Positions 45,173-55,111 of a stretch of DNA of 64,000 bases are shown here, one piece after another. The notes below the pieces were generated by a model that saw only the letters and a program-made list of their open reading frames with translations, was not told the origin of the DNA and did not search any database. How positions within the stretch are numbered: position 1 is the first letter of the stretch; each line of letters starts with the position of its first letter. The stretch is from DATFTE01 sp963840665 (GTDB lineage: Bacteria > Acidobacteriota > Terriglobia > Terriglobales > Acidobacteriaceae), in contig CAWIZO010000010.1 of the NCBI GenBank assembly GCA_963840665.1, positions 744,001-808,000 of the forward strand, written 5' to 3'. Both the position numbers and the translations under genes were made by a program.

Positions 45173-47674
45173 ATGAATCGAGGGTTCCTCGCAGGGGCTC
45201 TGCTCTTGTTGACGTTGACTGCGCCCTGGCAGGGTCACGCGCAGGGAACTCTGAGTTTGGCGAAATTTCCGTTCGAAGAAACCGTTCCTCTCAAAATTGT
45301 TCGAGAGGCGGTGCCCTCTAAGCCGTTTACGGTCGTGGGTCCACGCGGAGCGCTGCTGGGGCAGCAGGATGGATCGTTCGAAGCGTGGATCTTCCCTTGG
45401 AAGATTTTCAGCAATCTGCGCATCAGCGCCGACATGAAGGATTATCCCGTACCGATCGATGTGAATGAGCAAGCGGCAGTGATCGAGGTGCGTCCCGATC
45501 ACACGACCATCACGTTTGCGCACGCCAATTTTACGATTCGAGAAGTCTTATTCGCGCCGCGCAATTCGCCCGATGGCGCCGGGGTTCTGGCATTCTTTGA
45601 AATTGAGGCTATACGTCCGCTTACGCTTACTTTTCAGTTCACTCCTGAGATGAAGCGCATGTGGCCGGCGCAGTCGGATGATCGTACTTTTGGCGATTGG
45701 GTCAAGACACCGTCGGGCGGATTCTATTTGCTGCATCTGAACTTCCCTGATCACTCGGCGGCGCTGGAAATTCCGGGAGCGGAGCCGGGGATATTGCCTC
45801 CTTATCAGGAACGTCCGAAAACTTATCCCTCGCAGTTTGTGGTGCATTTCGATCCTGGGCGCGATGCCAACAAACTTTTCCCTCTGCTGATGGCGACCGC
45901 GGAAACAGCTGCGGATGGGACCAAAGCGGCGTTCGATGGAAAGTTGGCGTCGCTTGAGCGCTCTTTCCAATCATTGTATGAACAGAACGCCGAGTACTAC
46001 AGAAAATTCTTGAACGAGCACTTGAGCATCGAGACCCCCGATCATCAATTCGATGAGGCGTTCCAATGGGCGGAAGTGTCAATCGATCAGCTGAAGGTGC
46101 AGACGTCCCGCAAAGAAACCGCGCTCGTCGCGGGATTCTATGGCTCCGGCGATACTGCGCGGCCGGGGTTTGGATGGTACTTCGGTCGAGACTCTTTGTG
46201 GACTCTTTACGCGGTAAATTCCTATGGCGATTTTCAGCTCACCCGCGATGAGTTGGAGTTTTTGTTGCACCGGCAAAGTCCGCAAGGCCAGATCATTCAC
46301 GAGTGGGCGCAAACGGCGGATCTTGTCGATTGGAAAAGCTTGCCGTACGAATTTGCCTCATCGGATGCCACGCCGCTACTGCTAATGGCCGCCAACGACT
46401 ATATGAAGATCAGCGGCGATACTGCTTTCGCACAGTCGCATTGGGACGGTCTGGCGAAGGCATGGGACTTTGAGCGCTCGCACGACTCCGACGGCGATGG
46501 AATTTATGAGAATACGGAGGGATCAGGATGGGTGGAGTCCTGGATCCCGGCGATGCCTCATCAGGAAATTTACCTGGCTGCACTCGATCAACAGGCAAGC
46601 GTGGCTTTCTCAAACATTGCGAAAGCAACCGGCCATACTCAAGAAGGCGACGACGCGCAAAAGCGCGCCGATCATATCGGGCAGCAGATCGAAGGAGAAT
46701 ATTACCTGGCCGATGCGAAGTTTTATGCGTTCAGTCGAAACTCCGATGGAACGCTGGACACCAGTCCGACCATTTATCCGGCGGTCGCGGCCTGGGATGG
46801 GACTTTCAACCTGACACGGTCGAAAGAAATGTTGAGCCGATGGGCGTCGCAGGAGTTCTCCACGGATTGGGGCACGCGCGATTTGAGTCCTAGCGTCAGC
46901 TTTTACGACCCGATCAGCTATCACCAGGGTAGCGTGTGGCCGCTTTTTACAGGATGGGTGACGCTTTCTGAATATCGCAACGGTCGCAGTCTCTCTGCTT
47001 ACGCTCACCTAATGCAGAATGCGGACTTGACCTGGGCGCAGGATTTGGGTGCGGTAACCGAACTTCTATCAGGAGAGTTTTTTCGCTGGTTTGGTCGCAG
47101 TACGTCGCACCAGCTATGGTCTTCAGCGATGGTGGTCACGCCTACGGTGCGCGGCATGTTCGGATTGGAGTGGAACGCCGCTGAGAATCAGCTCACGGTT
47201 ACACCAAACCTGCCCGCCGTGTGGAGCGAGGCGAAGGTCTCGGGCATCCCTCTGGGGAACTCTCGAATAGGGGTGGAGATGAAGAGAGATGGAACTACGC
47301 TGGTGGTGCGCTTGACCGAGGAGGGCAGTAAGGGAGTAAAGCTAGTCTCGCGGGCGGCGGGTGCAACCGCGGCGAACGGAGAGTTGCGCATCCCGCTGCC
47401 CATGGCTGAAGTCGGAATCGCTCACGGACTGCCCGAGCCAGGAGCCGTAACGTCTCAACTGAAGGTTCTCGATCAGCAGGTGTCTGCTCATTCCTTGAGA
47501 CTGCAGTTGTCCGCTCCCGGAGGAAGCAATCAGGTCTTATTTCTGCGTGTGAACAAGCCGAATGTCCGCCTTCGAACAGAAGGGGCTGAGGTTTCCGCCG
47601 ATTCCGCTCAACTTCGAGTGCGGTTTCCAGCTGGCGCAGGATATGTCGAGAAAGCTGTAACCCTATCCTGGTGA
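45173..47674 (+). CDS. secreted six-hairpin glycosidase, paralogue of the 30814-33372 enzyme
   Basis: 833 aa. ATG 45173 follows AAAGGAGAG; signal peptide GALLLLTLTAPWQGHAQ. The N-terminal beta-sandwich (about 1-280) is followed by the (alpha/alpha)6 barrel with WYFGRDSLWTLYAV, IIHEWAQTADLVDW, GSGWVESWIPAMPH and HQLWSSAMVVTPTVRGMFGL. The glutamate of GSGWVES-W and the Asp of GRDS are placed like catalytic acids in glucoamylase/debranching folds. A C-terminal beta region completes it. Likely acts on alpha-glucans or oligosaccharides; pairing with trehalase suggests glucose-yielding chemistry. Confidence 0.78.
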   Translation: MNRGFLAGALLLLTLTAPWQGHAQGTLSLAKFPFEETVPLKIVREAVPSKPFTVVGPRGALLGQQDGSFEAWIFPWKIFSNLRISADMKDYPVPIDVNEQAAVIEVRPDHTTITFAHANFTIREVLFAPRNSPDGAGVLAFFEIEAIRPLTLTFQFTPEMKRMWPAQSDDRTFGDWVKTPSGGFYLLHLNFPDHSAALEIPGAEPGILPPYQERPKTYPSQFVVHFDPGRDANKLFPLLMATAETAADGTKAAFDGKLASLERSFQSLYEQNAEYYRKFLNEHLSIETPDHQFDEAFQWAEVSIDQLKVQTSRKETALVAGFYGSGDTARPGFGWYFGRDSLWTLYAVNSYGDFQLTRDELEFLLHRQSPQGQIIHEWAQTADLVDWKSLPYEFASSDATPLLLMAANDYMKISGDTAFAQSHWDGLAKAWDFERSHDSDGDGIYENTEGSGWVESWIPAMPHQEIYLAALDQQASVAFSNIAKATGHTQEGDDAQKRADHIGQQIEGEYYLADAKFYAFSRNSDGTLDTSPTIYPAVAAWDGTFNLTRSKEMLSRWASQEFSTDWGTRDLSPSVSFYDPISYHQGSVWPLFTGWVTLSEYRNGRSLSAYAHLMQNADLTWAQDLGAVTELLSGEFFRWFGRSTSHQLWSSAMVVTPTVRGMFGLEWNAAENQLTVTPNLPAVWSEAKVSGIPLGNSRIGVEMKRDGTTLVVRLTEEGSKGVKLVSRAAGATAANGELRIPLPMAEVGIAHGLPEPGAVTSQLKVLDQQVSAHSLRLQLSAPGGSNQVLFLRVNKPNVRLRTEGAEVSADSAQLRVRFPAGAGYVEKAVTLSW

Positions 47675-47847
47675 GGGTTTGAGAACGGGCTCTCGCCAGT
47701 AGTACAGGAATCAGTGTATATCTACAGACGATTCGTCTCGCTACCATAGGTCCGTTCGGACTACGTCGCCTTTCTTCTGTAGTTCGCATGTTTCGGATCT
47801 GTTTGCTTTGGGGGAAGAAGGGAATTCCGCAGAGGAAAAAAGGACAG

Positions 47848-50800
47848 ATGGCTGGCCGCATTCTGATAGTGGATGACCACGAAGCTGTGCGAAATGGCCT
47901 TCGTTCTCTGCTTTCGGCTCGACCCGAGTGGGAGATCTGCGGCGAAGCGGAAGATGGCATAGACGCCGTCGAAAAAGCAAAAGTGCTGCGGCCGAGTGTG
48001 GTGGTAATGGATGTCTCCATGCCTCGCATGGATGGGCTTGAGGCGACACGCATTATCAGGCGGGAAGTACCGGCTTCCCAGGTGGTGATCGTCAGCCAGA
48101 ACGATCCGGCTGTGGTGCGGCATCAAGCCAAGGAAGTGCGGGCAGCCGCGTTTGTCTCGAAGAACGCGCTCGCTCAAAACCTGCTTCCAACCCTCGATAA
48201 AGTGTTTGCCGAATTCGGCTCTGGTGAGGCGTGCGAGCCGGCACCGAGCGTTCCACAGTGGCTTGCGGGGAGCGCGGTCTTAGGGGGACTGATCCGCGAA
48301 CATGATTGGTCGAGGACTTCGCTGGGTCCGATCGAAGAGTGGCCCCAGAGCCTGAAAACATCCGTCAACCTTATCCTGAATTCTCAGCACCCGATGTGGA
48401 TCGGGTGGGGTCCTGAGCTCGCCTTCCTGTACAACGACGCTTACATCCAGGTTTTGAGCTTATCGAAACACCCGTGGGCCTTGGGGAAGCCAGCAAAGGA
48501 GGTATGGGCTGAGATTTGGGACATCTGCGGTCCACTCGCCGACAAAGTTTTCCAAAAAGGCGAGGCGTCTTTTGTGGACGAGGTTCGTCTGCTGATGAAG
48601 CGTGCAGATTTCATTGAGGAGACTTACTACTCTTTCTCTTATAGCCCGATTCGCGACGAATCGGGAGCTGTTGCGGGGCTGTTTTGTCCATCGACCGAAG
48701 TGACGCCGAAGGTCATCAACGCCAGACGTCTGCGCACGTTGTCTGAACTCTCCGCTAATGCCTTGCTACAAAAAACCGAGGAGGCCGCCTGCGATTCGGT
48801 TTCGGCTACCTTGGCAAAGAATGCGGAAGATATCCCGTTTTTCGTCTTTTATCTGATCGATCCTGAACGCAAGCAAGCGCGCTTACAGCAAGTCTGCGGG
48901 CTTCCTGAGGGAATTTCGGATCTAACGCCACGTTCGATCGATCTCGACGGAGAGAGGGTAGCTCATCCTTTGTGGCCACTGGCGGAAGTGGTGAGCGAAG
49001 GTCGATCGCAGGTGGTGTCTGTCAAGCATGTGGAGGGGCTGCCTCTGGGAGTTGGACAGCAACGAGTTTCCCAGGCGACAGTTCTGCCCCTGAGTTCGCG
49101 AGGTGAAGATGCGACGATGGGGGTTCTCATCGCCGGTGTTAGTCCTGCACGCAAACTCGACCTGGAATATCGCACCTTCTATGACTTGGTCGCCGGACAG
49201 ATCGCGAACGCCATTCAAAATGCGCGTGCCGCCGAACAAGAGCGCAAGCGGTTAGAGTCTTTGGCGGAAATCGATCGCGCCAAGACCGCGTTCTTCAGTA
49301 ATGTCAGTCACGAATTTCGCACGCCACTGACATTGATGCTGGGTCCGGTCGAGGACCTGCTCGCCAAAAGTCACGTTGGGCTTTCTCCTGCAGCCAAGAG
49401 CCAGCTGGAACTGGTGAACCGCAACGGTTCCCGTTTGCTACGCCTGGTGAATACCCTGCTCGATTTTTCACGCATTGAGGTCGGACGGATGTTGGCGATC
49501 TACGAGGCGACTGATCTCGCAGCATTCACGATTGATCTGGCCAGCGTATTTCGTTCGGCAACGGAAAGAGCAGGCCTGAAGCTTGAGTTGGATTGCCCCG
49601 AGCTCGGCGAACCAGTGTTTGTGGATCGCGGCATGTGGGAAAAGATTGTGCTCAACCTGATTTCGAACGCCTTCAAGTTCACCTTTGAAGGCGCCATCAC
49701 CGTGTCGCTCGATCGGGCGGGGGATCAGGTAGAACTGCGGGTTCGCGATACTGGCGTGGGCATTCCTGAACAGGAGCTGCCACGGTTATTTGACCGTTTT
49801 CATCGAGTAGAGAACACGCGGAGCCGCACGCATGAGGGCAGCGGAATTGGGCTGGCGCTGGTGCAGGAGCTGGTCAAGCTTCACGGCGGCTCGGTGCGAG
49901 CGGAAAGTAGATTGGGAGAAGGCAGCACCTTTGTTGTGAGCGTGCCGCTCGGAACTTCACACCTGCCCGCGGAAAGAATTGGAGGAGCTCGTACGCTGGC
50001 TTCTACTGCGCTCGGCGCCTCCCCGTACGTGGAAGAGGCTCTTCGCTGGCTTCCGGATTCGGAATATGGCGAGGCAGCGGAGGAAATTGTTTCGAGGGAC
50101 GAACTCATTCCTGTGCCTTGTCCTCCGCTTGCGCAAAATAATACCGCGGAAAACCGTCCGCACATTCTGGTGGCCGACGACAATGCCGACATGCGGCAGT
50201 ATCTAGCGCGCTTATTGTCAGAACGCTACGCGGTGCGGACTTTCCCGGACGGTCGTGAAGCTTTGAAAGCGGTAAGAGAGCATCCTCCTGACCTGGTGCT
50301 GACCGATGTGATGATGCCGAACCTCGACGGCTTCGAGCTGTTGCGCGAGTTGCGATCTGATCCGGTAACGCGGACGATTCCCGTGATATTGCTTTCGGCG
50401 CGAGCGGGCGAGGAGTCTCGGGTCGAGGGCATGGAACACGGGGCTGACGATTATTTGATCAAGCCGTTCAGCGCGCGAGAACTATTGGCCCGAGTGCAGA
50501 CGCATCTGGAGATGGCGCGCATTCGCAAGCAGGCGGAAGAAGCGTTGCGGCGTCGCACCGAGCAGTTCGAGACACTGCTGAATGAAGCTCCGCTTGGCGT
50601 ATATCTGGTGGATCAGGATCTGCGGATTCGTGCGATCAATCCACCCGCGCTGCGGATGTTCGGACATGTTCGAAATCCCGTCGGCCGGGATTTTGACGAG
50701 GTGATTCACCTTCTGTGGCCCGAAGATTACGCAGACGAGATCGTGGAGCGATTCCGTCACACGCTGGCAACCGGCGAGCCTTACTTTGTGCCGGAACGGA

Positions 50801-52896
50801 TTGAAGAGCGATTGGACCGCGGGGTCCGAGAAATCTATGAGTGGCAAATCAACCGCATCACGCTGCCCGAGGGCGGCTACGGTGTGGTCTGCTATTCTCG
50901 CGACATTTCGCGACAAGTGCGCGCCCGCGGAGAGATCGAGGAGTCGGAGAAAAAACTGCGGCTGGCGACGGAAGCTGCGGAACTGGGCATCTGGCACTGG
51001 TATCCCGACGAGGATCGAGCGACCTGGGACAACGATCGCTGTTACGAAATTTTCGGCCGCTCTCGCGACGAGGAACCGATCACCGCAGCAGAGTTCGATG
51101 AGAAAATTGTCCACCCCGACGACAAGCAAGCCTTCCATCGCGCCATTGCTGCGACGCTGGAAGGCGGTAAGCGTTTCTTTTTTCAAGGCCGTATTTTCAG
51201 AAAAGATGGATCTTTCGTATGGGTGGAGTTCCGCGGGCAAGTGGAGCATCCCAGCGATGGGTCGCCCCTTCGCATTCTCGGAACCGTGTTGGACATCAGC
51301 GAGCGAAAGCGGGCAGAGCGAGCCAACGGTTTGCTGGCCGCTATCGTGGATTTCTCGGACGACGCGGTCATTAGCAAGCGTCTCGATGGGACAATCACCA
51401 GTTGGAACAAGGCAGCGGAACGAATGTTCGGCTACACAGCCGAGGAGGCGATTGGCCAACACATTACCCTTATCATTCCGCCCGACCGGCGAAACGAGGA
51501 AACCGCGATTATTGAAAGACTGAAGCGCGGCGAGCGGATCGAGCACTTCGAAACGGTCCGCGTGCGTAAGAACGGAACGCTGATCGACATTTCATTGACA
51601 ATCTCACCCATGAAAGATGAAGCCGGTGCCATTGTCGGCGCCTCGAAATTCGCTCGAGACATCACCGATCGCAAGCAGGTGGAGGAACGAGAGCGGCGGA
51701 TGAAGGAGCAGGCGATCGCTGCCACCGCGAAATTCCGAGCTGTATTCGAGCAGACTCCGGTCTTCGCCGGCATCGTTGCGCTTGACGGCACGGTGATGGA
51801 CGCGAATCAGCTTTGCCTGAACGCCTGTGGATACCGTGCTGAAGAGGTTCTGGGGCGTCCTTTCTGGGAGACTGGCTGGTGGCGACACTCAAAGGAAACG
51901 CAGGACAAGATTCGAGCGGCAACCCTGCAAGCTGCGGCGGGCACGCCCTACCGCGAGACCTTGATCTACCATTGGGCGGACGACACCGAGCGGCTAGTCG
52001 ATTTTGCGATTCACCCTATCCGCGATGAGAAGGAGGAGATTCTCTTCCTTCACCCGACCGGAGTGGACATCACAGATCTCAAACGTGCCGAGGAGAACTA
52101 CCGAGTCTTGGCAGAAACCCTGGATGTGGAAGTGCGCGCGCGAACCAGTGAATTGGAGCAACGCAATAACGAAGTTCTGCGGCAATCGGAACAGCTTCGA
52201 ACCTTGTCGCGCCGTCTGTTGCGAGCACAGGATGAAGAGCGGAGAAGAATCGCCCGCGAACTCCACGACAGCGCCGGTCAGATTCTTACGCAACTCGGCA
52301 TGAATCTCGCCCGTGTGGCGCAAGAGGCGCGACAAGGGGCGTCTTACCTTGCTAAAGACGCCGAAGACAGCGAGCGACTGGTCCAGCAATTGAGCCAGGA
52401 GATCCGAACCATGTCTTACTTATTGCACCCGCCTCTATTGGACGAAATCGGATTGTCGGGAGCGCTTCGCTGGTATACGGATGGCCTGATGGAGCGCAGC
52501 GGCCTGGATATCCGATTGAGTGTTGCCGATGATTTTGGAAGACTTCCCGGCGACATGGAACTGGTTATGTTTCGACTGGTGCAGGAGTGCCTGACGAATA
52601 TCCATCGGCATAGTGGTAGTCGTTGCGCCGCCATCGAGCTTTCACGGGACGAGAAGAGCGTTCTTCTCAGCGTACAAGATGAGGGCAAAGGGATGTCGGC
52701 GGAAGAGCTTGCGGAAGTGCGATCGGGCGGAGCCGGCGTTGGTATCCGCGGAATGCGCGAACGAATTCGCCAGTTTGATGGCCAGATGGACATCGAGTCG
52801 GGTGGACAGGGAACAGAAATCTCATTCAGGATCCCGCTAGCGAAATCTGAAGAGAAACGCACCGCGGTCGTTGAGCCGATCAGGGCCGTCGGGTAA
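47848..52896 (+). CDS. 1,682-aa soluble hybrid kinase with two receiver and two histidine-kinase modules
   Basis: Domains in order: receiver 1 (residues 5-120, phospho-acceptor D55, VVMDVSMPRMDG), PAS-like (130-290), GAF (300-470), HisKA with H488 (SHEFRTPL), HATPase (590-705; NLISNAFKF, DTGVGIP, GSGIGLAL), receiver 2 (770-885, D820, TDVMMPNLDG), four PAS domains (about 900-1420), HisKA_3 with H1473 (ARELHDSAGQ) and a NarL-class HATPase (NIHRHSG, VGIRGMRERIRQF). No membrane segment, so it is cytoplasmic. ATG 47848 with AAAGGA is preferred; an upstream start would add 20 unrelated residues. No output DNA-binding domain is present, so a separate regulator elsewhere must exist. Two unrelated kinase classes in one chain are unusual. 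Confidence 0.92.
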   Translation: MAGRILIVDDHEAVRNGLRSLLSARPEWEICGEAEDGIDAVEKAKVLRPSVVVMDVSMPRMDGLEATRIIRREVPASQVVIVSQNDPAVVRHQAKEVRAAAFVSKNALAQNLLPTLDKVFAEFGSGEACEPAPSVPQWLAGSAVLGGLIREHDWSRTSLGPIEEWPQSLKTSVNLILNSQHPMWIGWGPELAFLYNDAYIQVLSLSKHPWALGKPAKEVWAEIWDICGPLADKVFQKGEASFVDEVRLLMKRADFIEETYYSFSYSPIRDESGAVAGLFCPSTEVTPKVINARRLRTLSELSANALLQKTEEAACDSVSATLAKNAEDIPFFVFYLIDPERKQARLQQVCGLPEGISDLTPRSIDLDGERVAHPLWPLAEVVSEGRSQVVSVKHVEGLPLGVGQQRVSQATVLPLSSRGEDATMGVLIAGVSPARKLDLEYRTFYDLVAGQIANAIQNARAAEQERKRLESLAEIDRAKTAFFSNVSHEFRTPLTLMLGPVEDLLAKSHVGLSPAAKSQLELVNRNGSRLLRLVNTLLDFSRIEVGRMLAIYEATDLAAFTIDLASVFRSATERAGLKLELDCPELGEPVFVDRGMWEKIVLNLISNAFKFTFEGAITVSLDRAGDQVELRVRDTGVGIPEQELPRLFDRFHRVENTRSRTHEGSGIGLALVQELVKLHGGSVRAESRLGEGSTFVVSVPLGTSHLPAERIGGARTLASTALGASPYVEEALRWLPDSEYGEAAEEIVSRDELIPVPCPPLAQNNTAENRPHILVADDNADMRQYLARLLSERYAVRTFPDGREALKAVREHPPDLVLTDVMMPNLDGFELLRELRSDPVTRTIPVILLSARAGEESRVEGMEHGADDYLIKPFSARELLARVQTHLEMARIRKQAEEALRRRTEQFETLLNEAPLGVYLVDQDLRIRAINPPALRMFGHVRNPVGRDFDEVIHLLWPEDYADEIVERFRHTLATGEPYFVPERIEERLDRGVREIYEWQINRITLPEGGYGVVCYSRDISRQVRARGEIEESEKKLRLATEAAELGIWHWYPDEDRATWDNDRCYEIFGRSRDEEPITAAEFDEKIVHPDDKQAFHRAIAATLEGGKRFFFQGRIFRKDGSFVWVEFRGQVEHPSDGSPLRILGTVLDISERKRAERANGLLAAIVDFSDDAVISKRLDGTITSWNKAAERMFGYTAEEAIGQHITLIIPPDRRNEETAIIERLKRGERIEHFETVRVRKNGTLIDISLTISPMKDEAGAIVGASKFARDITDRKQVEERERRMKEQAIAATAKFRAVFEQTPVFAGIVALDGTVMDANQLCLNACGYRAEEVLGRPFWETGWWRHSKETQDKIRAATLQAAAGTPYRETLIYHWADDTERLVDFAIHPIRDEKEEILFLHPTGVDITDLKRAEENYRVLAETLDVEVRARTSELEQRNNEVLRQSEQLRTLSRRLLRAQDEERRRIARELHDSAGQILTQLGMNLARVAQEARQGASYLAKDAEDSERLVQQLSQEIRTMSYLLHPPLLDEIGLSGALRWYTDGLMERSGLDIRLSVADDFGRLPGDMELVMFRLVQECLTNIHRHSGSRCAAIELSRDEKSVLLSVQDEGKGMSAEELAEVRSGGAGVGIRGMRERIRQFDGQMDIESGGQGTEISFRIPLAKSEEKRTAVVEPIRAVG

Positions 52897-52917
52897 TAAG
52901 ACGTGGACACGCAGGCT

Positions 52918-52944
52918 GGCGCGCTCCGCATCGAGCAGCGCGCC
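52918..52944. terminator. hairpin between convergent genes
   Basis: GGCGCGCT (52918-52925) pairs perfectly with AGCGCGCC (52937-52944) around an 11-nt loop, midway between the convergent kinase and regulator genes. No T run on either side, so it may be a factor-assisted or weak bidirectional terminator. Confidence 0.4.
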
Positions 52945-52961
52945 CGTGGCGAACTGAGGTT

Positions 52962-54836
52962 CTAGCCTACGCCGAGCCGGTGAACGATGGATTGGAAGCG
53001 AGGTTCGGAGCGGATCCAGTCGTATTGCGGATCGACGTTGATGAACAGCATCCAGTAATCGTGATGCTGGTATGACTTTTCCAGCCAGTCGAGCGTGGTG
53101 GCGCGGTCTCCCTTCAGATTCGCGAAGTTGGCGACATCATAGGGGCGGTGAGCGCCAGCCTTGGTTTCTTCCAGAACCTTGCGAAAGACACGATCGATTT
53201 CGGCGGGGTTCCCGTTCGCCAGGGAGCGCAGGAACTCTCCCTGGGGATATTTCGCGTCAGCCGCCCGCCAGTCATCCCAGCGGCGCTCGCAATAATAGCC
53301 AGTCGTGAGCATGCTGTACCCAAGATGATAGTTGGGGTCACGATCCAGGATGCTTTTCGAAACCGCAATCACGCCGTCAAAATCGCGCTGGAACTTTCGT
53401 AGCAGGGCGAGATCGACGTCCACGATAAGCGCAAGGGGATCGAGACGGCGGGCGATGTCGAGTTGCTTTTCGGCTTCAGCAAAGCGGCCGTGAGCCATCA
53501 GGCCTAGTGCATAGTACTGGTGGGCGCTGGCGTAGTTGGGATTCAACTCAAACGCTTTCTTGTATTCGCGCTCAGCAGTGGGCCAGTCGTAGTCGTAATG
53601 GCAGGCAACCATTCCCAGCGCTGCGTGGGGCTCGGCGAGGGATGGATCGAGTTGAATTGCCTTCATGGCGGCGTCACGGGCGCGAGGAAGGTAGGAGGCG
53701 GGATCCACATCTTCTACATCGCCGATGGCTATCAGAGAATCAGCCAAGCCGGCCCACGCCAGCGCGTAGTTGGGATCACGTGCAATCGCCTGCTGCATCA
53801 GATCCACACTCTTGAGTTCGGAGGGAAAGTTTCTCTGGTTCCACTGGTAGCGGGCTTCCAGATATAAAGCGTGGGCTTCCGGGTCGATGGCGGCTGGGGC
53901 ATTGCGGGGAGAAATTCTGCGCGCCAATGCCCGCGCAATCGAGCCGGCAATCTGCGATTCGATCTGCATCCAGTCGTTGGTTGTGCCGTCGAAGGTCTGG
54001 CTCCAGATCGTAAATCCGTCGCGGGTGCGGTTCAATTCCACGGTGACATGGGTGCGATCCGCAGCGCGTTGCACGCTGCCTTCCACCACGGCTTCGACGT
54101 TGAGGCGCGACCCGACGTCGCGAAGGTCATCGTGCTTGCCCTTGAAAACATATGCAGAGCGGCGCCCGGCCACGCGGACACCGTCCAGATGAGACATGGA
54201 AGCGGCAATTTCGTCGGTTAGGCCGTCGCTGAAGGCGTCATCGAAAGCCGGAGCGCTGAGATTGTCGAAGGGCAAGACCGCAATCGATGAAATTGGAGCG
54301 GAATGCTTTCGCCAACGCCAGAGAAAAAATCCTGCCAGGCACAATAGGGGAACGATTGCCACCACAACCCACATTCGAAGTCGTGGATTGCGGGTTTCGG
54401 CGGGCGTGATCGATCCATTCCCATCTCCCGACGGAAAATCCCGCTTCTCGGCTACAGCCGTCGCCGGGATTGGATCCTGAATGGCGGGCTCAACGGATTG
54501 ACTTAGGATAGGGCCAATCCAGCGATAGCCGCGGCGCTCGATGGTTTGAATAAAGATGGGATTCTCGGCCGAGTCCCGTAATGCGTCGCGCAGACGCATG
54601 ACGGCGGTGCTGATGCCTTGCTCGAAATCCACAAAGACGTCAGCGGGCCAGAGAGCCTGACGAAACTCTTCACGGGTGATGACTTCGCCGGGACGGCTTA
54701 GCAAAAGAGCGAGCGCGCGGAATGGGAGGTCTTGCAGACGGACCTTGACGCCGCTCCGGCGGAGTTCGCCAGCGCGAAGGTCAGCTTCAAACACACCGAA
54801 CCTGATGAGAGCCGGAGGAGCCTGCGCAGAACCCAT
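52962..54836 (-). CDS. CadC-like transcriptional regulator with TPR sensor part
   Basis: 624 aa. Residues about 10-110 are an OmpR/CadC-type winged helix (RLQDLPFRALALLLSRPGEVITREEFRQALWP, then AVMRLRDALRD and IQTIERRGYRW). One membrane helix follows near residue 170 (VVAIVPLLCLAGFFLW), then a TolB-like region (ISSIAVLPFDNLSAP, FSDGLTDEIAASM) and TPR repeats to the end (ALAWAGLADSLIAIG, YASAHQYYALGLMAHGRFAEAEKQL). This is the common Acidobacteriota adenylate-cyclase-like/CadC TPR architecture: DNA-binding domain in the cytoplasm, sensor outside. Divergent from the FG-GAP/HYDIN gene, its likely target or partner (inference). Confidence 0.85.
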   Translation of the reverse strand: MGSAQAPPALIRFGVFEADLRAGELRRSGVKVRLQDLPFRALALLLSRPGEVITREEFRQALWPADVFVDFEQGISTAVMRLRDALRDSAENPIFIQTIERRGYRWIGPILSQSVEPAIQDPIPATAVAEKRDFPSGDGNGSITPAETRNPRLRMWVVVAIVPLLCLAGFFLWRWRKHSAPISSIAVLPFDNLSAPAFDDAFSDGLTDEIAASMSHLDGVRVAGRRSAYVFKGKHDDLRDVGSRLNVEAVVEGSVQRAADRTHVTVELNRTRDGFTIWSQTFDGTTNDWMQIESQIAGSIARALARRISPRNAPAAIDPEAHALYLEARYQWNQRNFPSELKSVDLMQQAIARDPNYALAWAGLADSLIAIGDVEDVDPASYLPRARDAAMKAIQLDPSLAEPHAALGMVACHYDYDWPTAEREYKKAFELNPNYASAHQYYALGLMAHGRFAEAEKQLDIARRLDPLALIVDVDLALLRKFQRDFDGVIAVSKSILDRDPNYHLGYSMLTTGYYCERRWDDWRAADAKYPQGEFLRSLANGNPAEIDRVFRKVLEETKAGAHRPYDVANFANLKGDRATTLDWLEKSYQHHDYWMLFINVDPQYDWIRSEPRFQSIVHRLGVG

Positions 54837-55111
54837 AAAGAATAGACGCAGGGGGAGGCAGCAAGTCTACCATCTCGCGGAATCGAACGAAACTGCTTCC
54901 GTCGGAGCATACCGCGAGCCATCTTTTTTCAGACAATAGATTCGCGTAACTCCATAAAAATAAAATCGTTATTAAGTCAGACAGGCACCAGTCACCGGCT
55001 ATCTCCCGTCCATTGACCAAAGTGCCTTCTCAAGCCAAAGTCGCCGGCGGATGTGGAATACCACTCCCTCAAATCAAGACAAAAAAGTAGTCCACTCTCA
55101 GGAGACAAAAA
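54837..55111. other. 275-bp divergent intergenic region
   Basis: Separates the CadC-like regulator from the FG-GAP protein gene. AGGAGA lies 6 nt before ATG 55112. The stretch 54950-54975 is A/T-rich (CATAAAAATAAAATCG), a plausible promoter core. No repeats noticed. Confidence 0.4.

Noticed and set aside
44168..45523. 451-aa open frame on the minus strand
   Set aside because: Fully antisense to the trehalase gene and the start of the following glycosidase, both with intact family motifs; composition is rich in R and H as in shadow frames.
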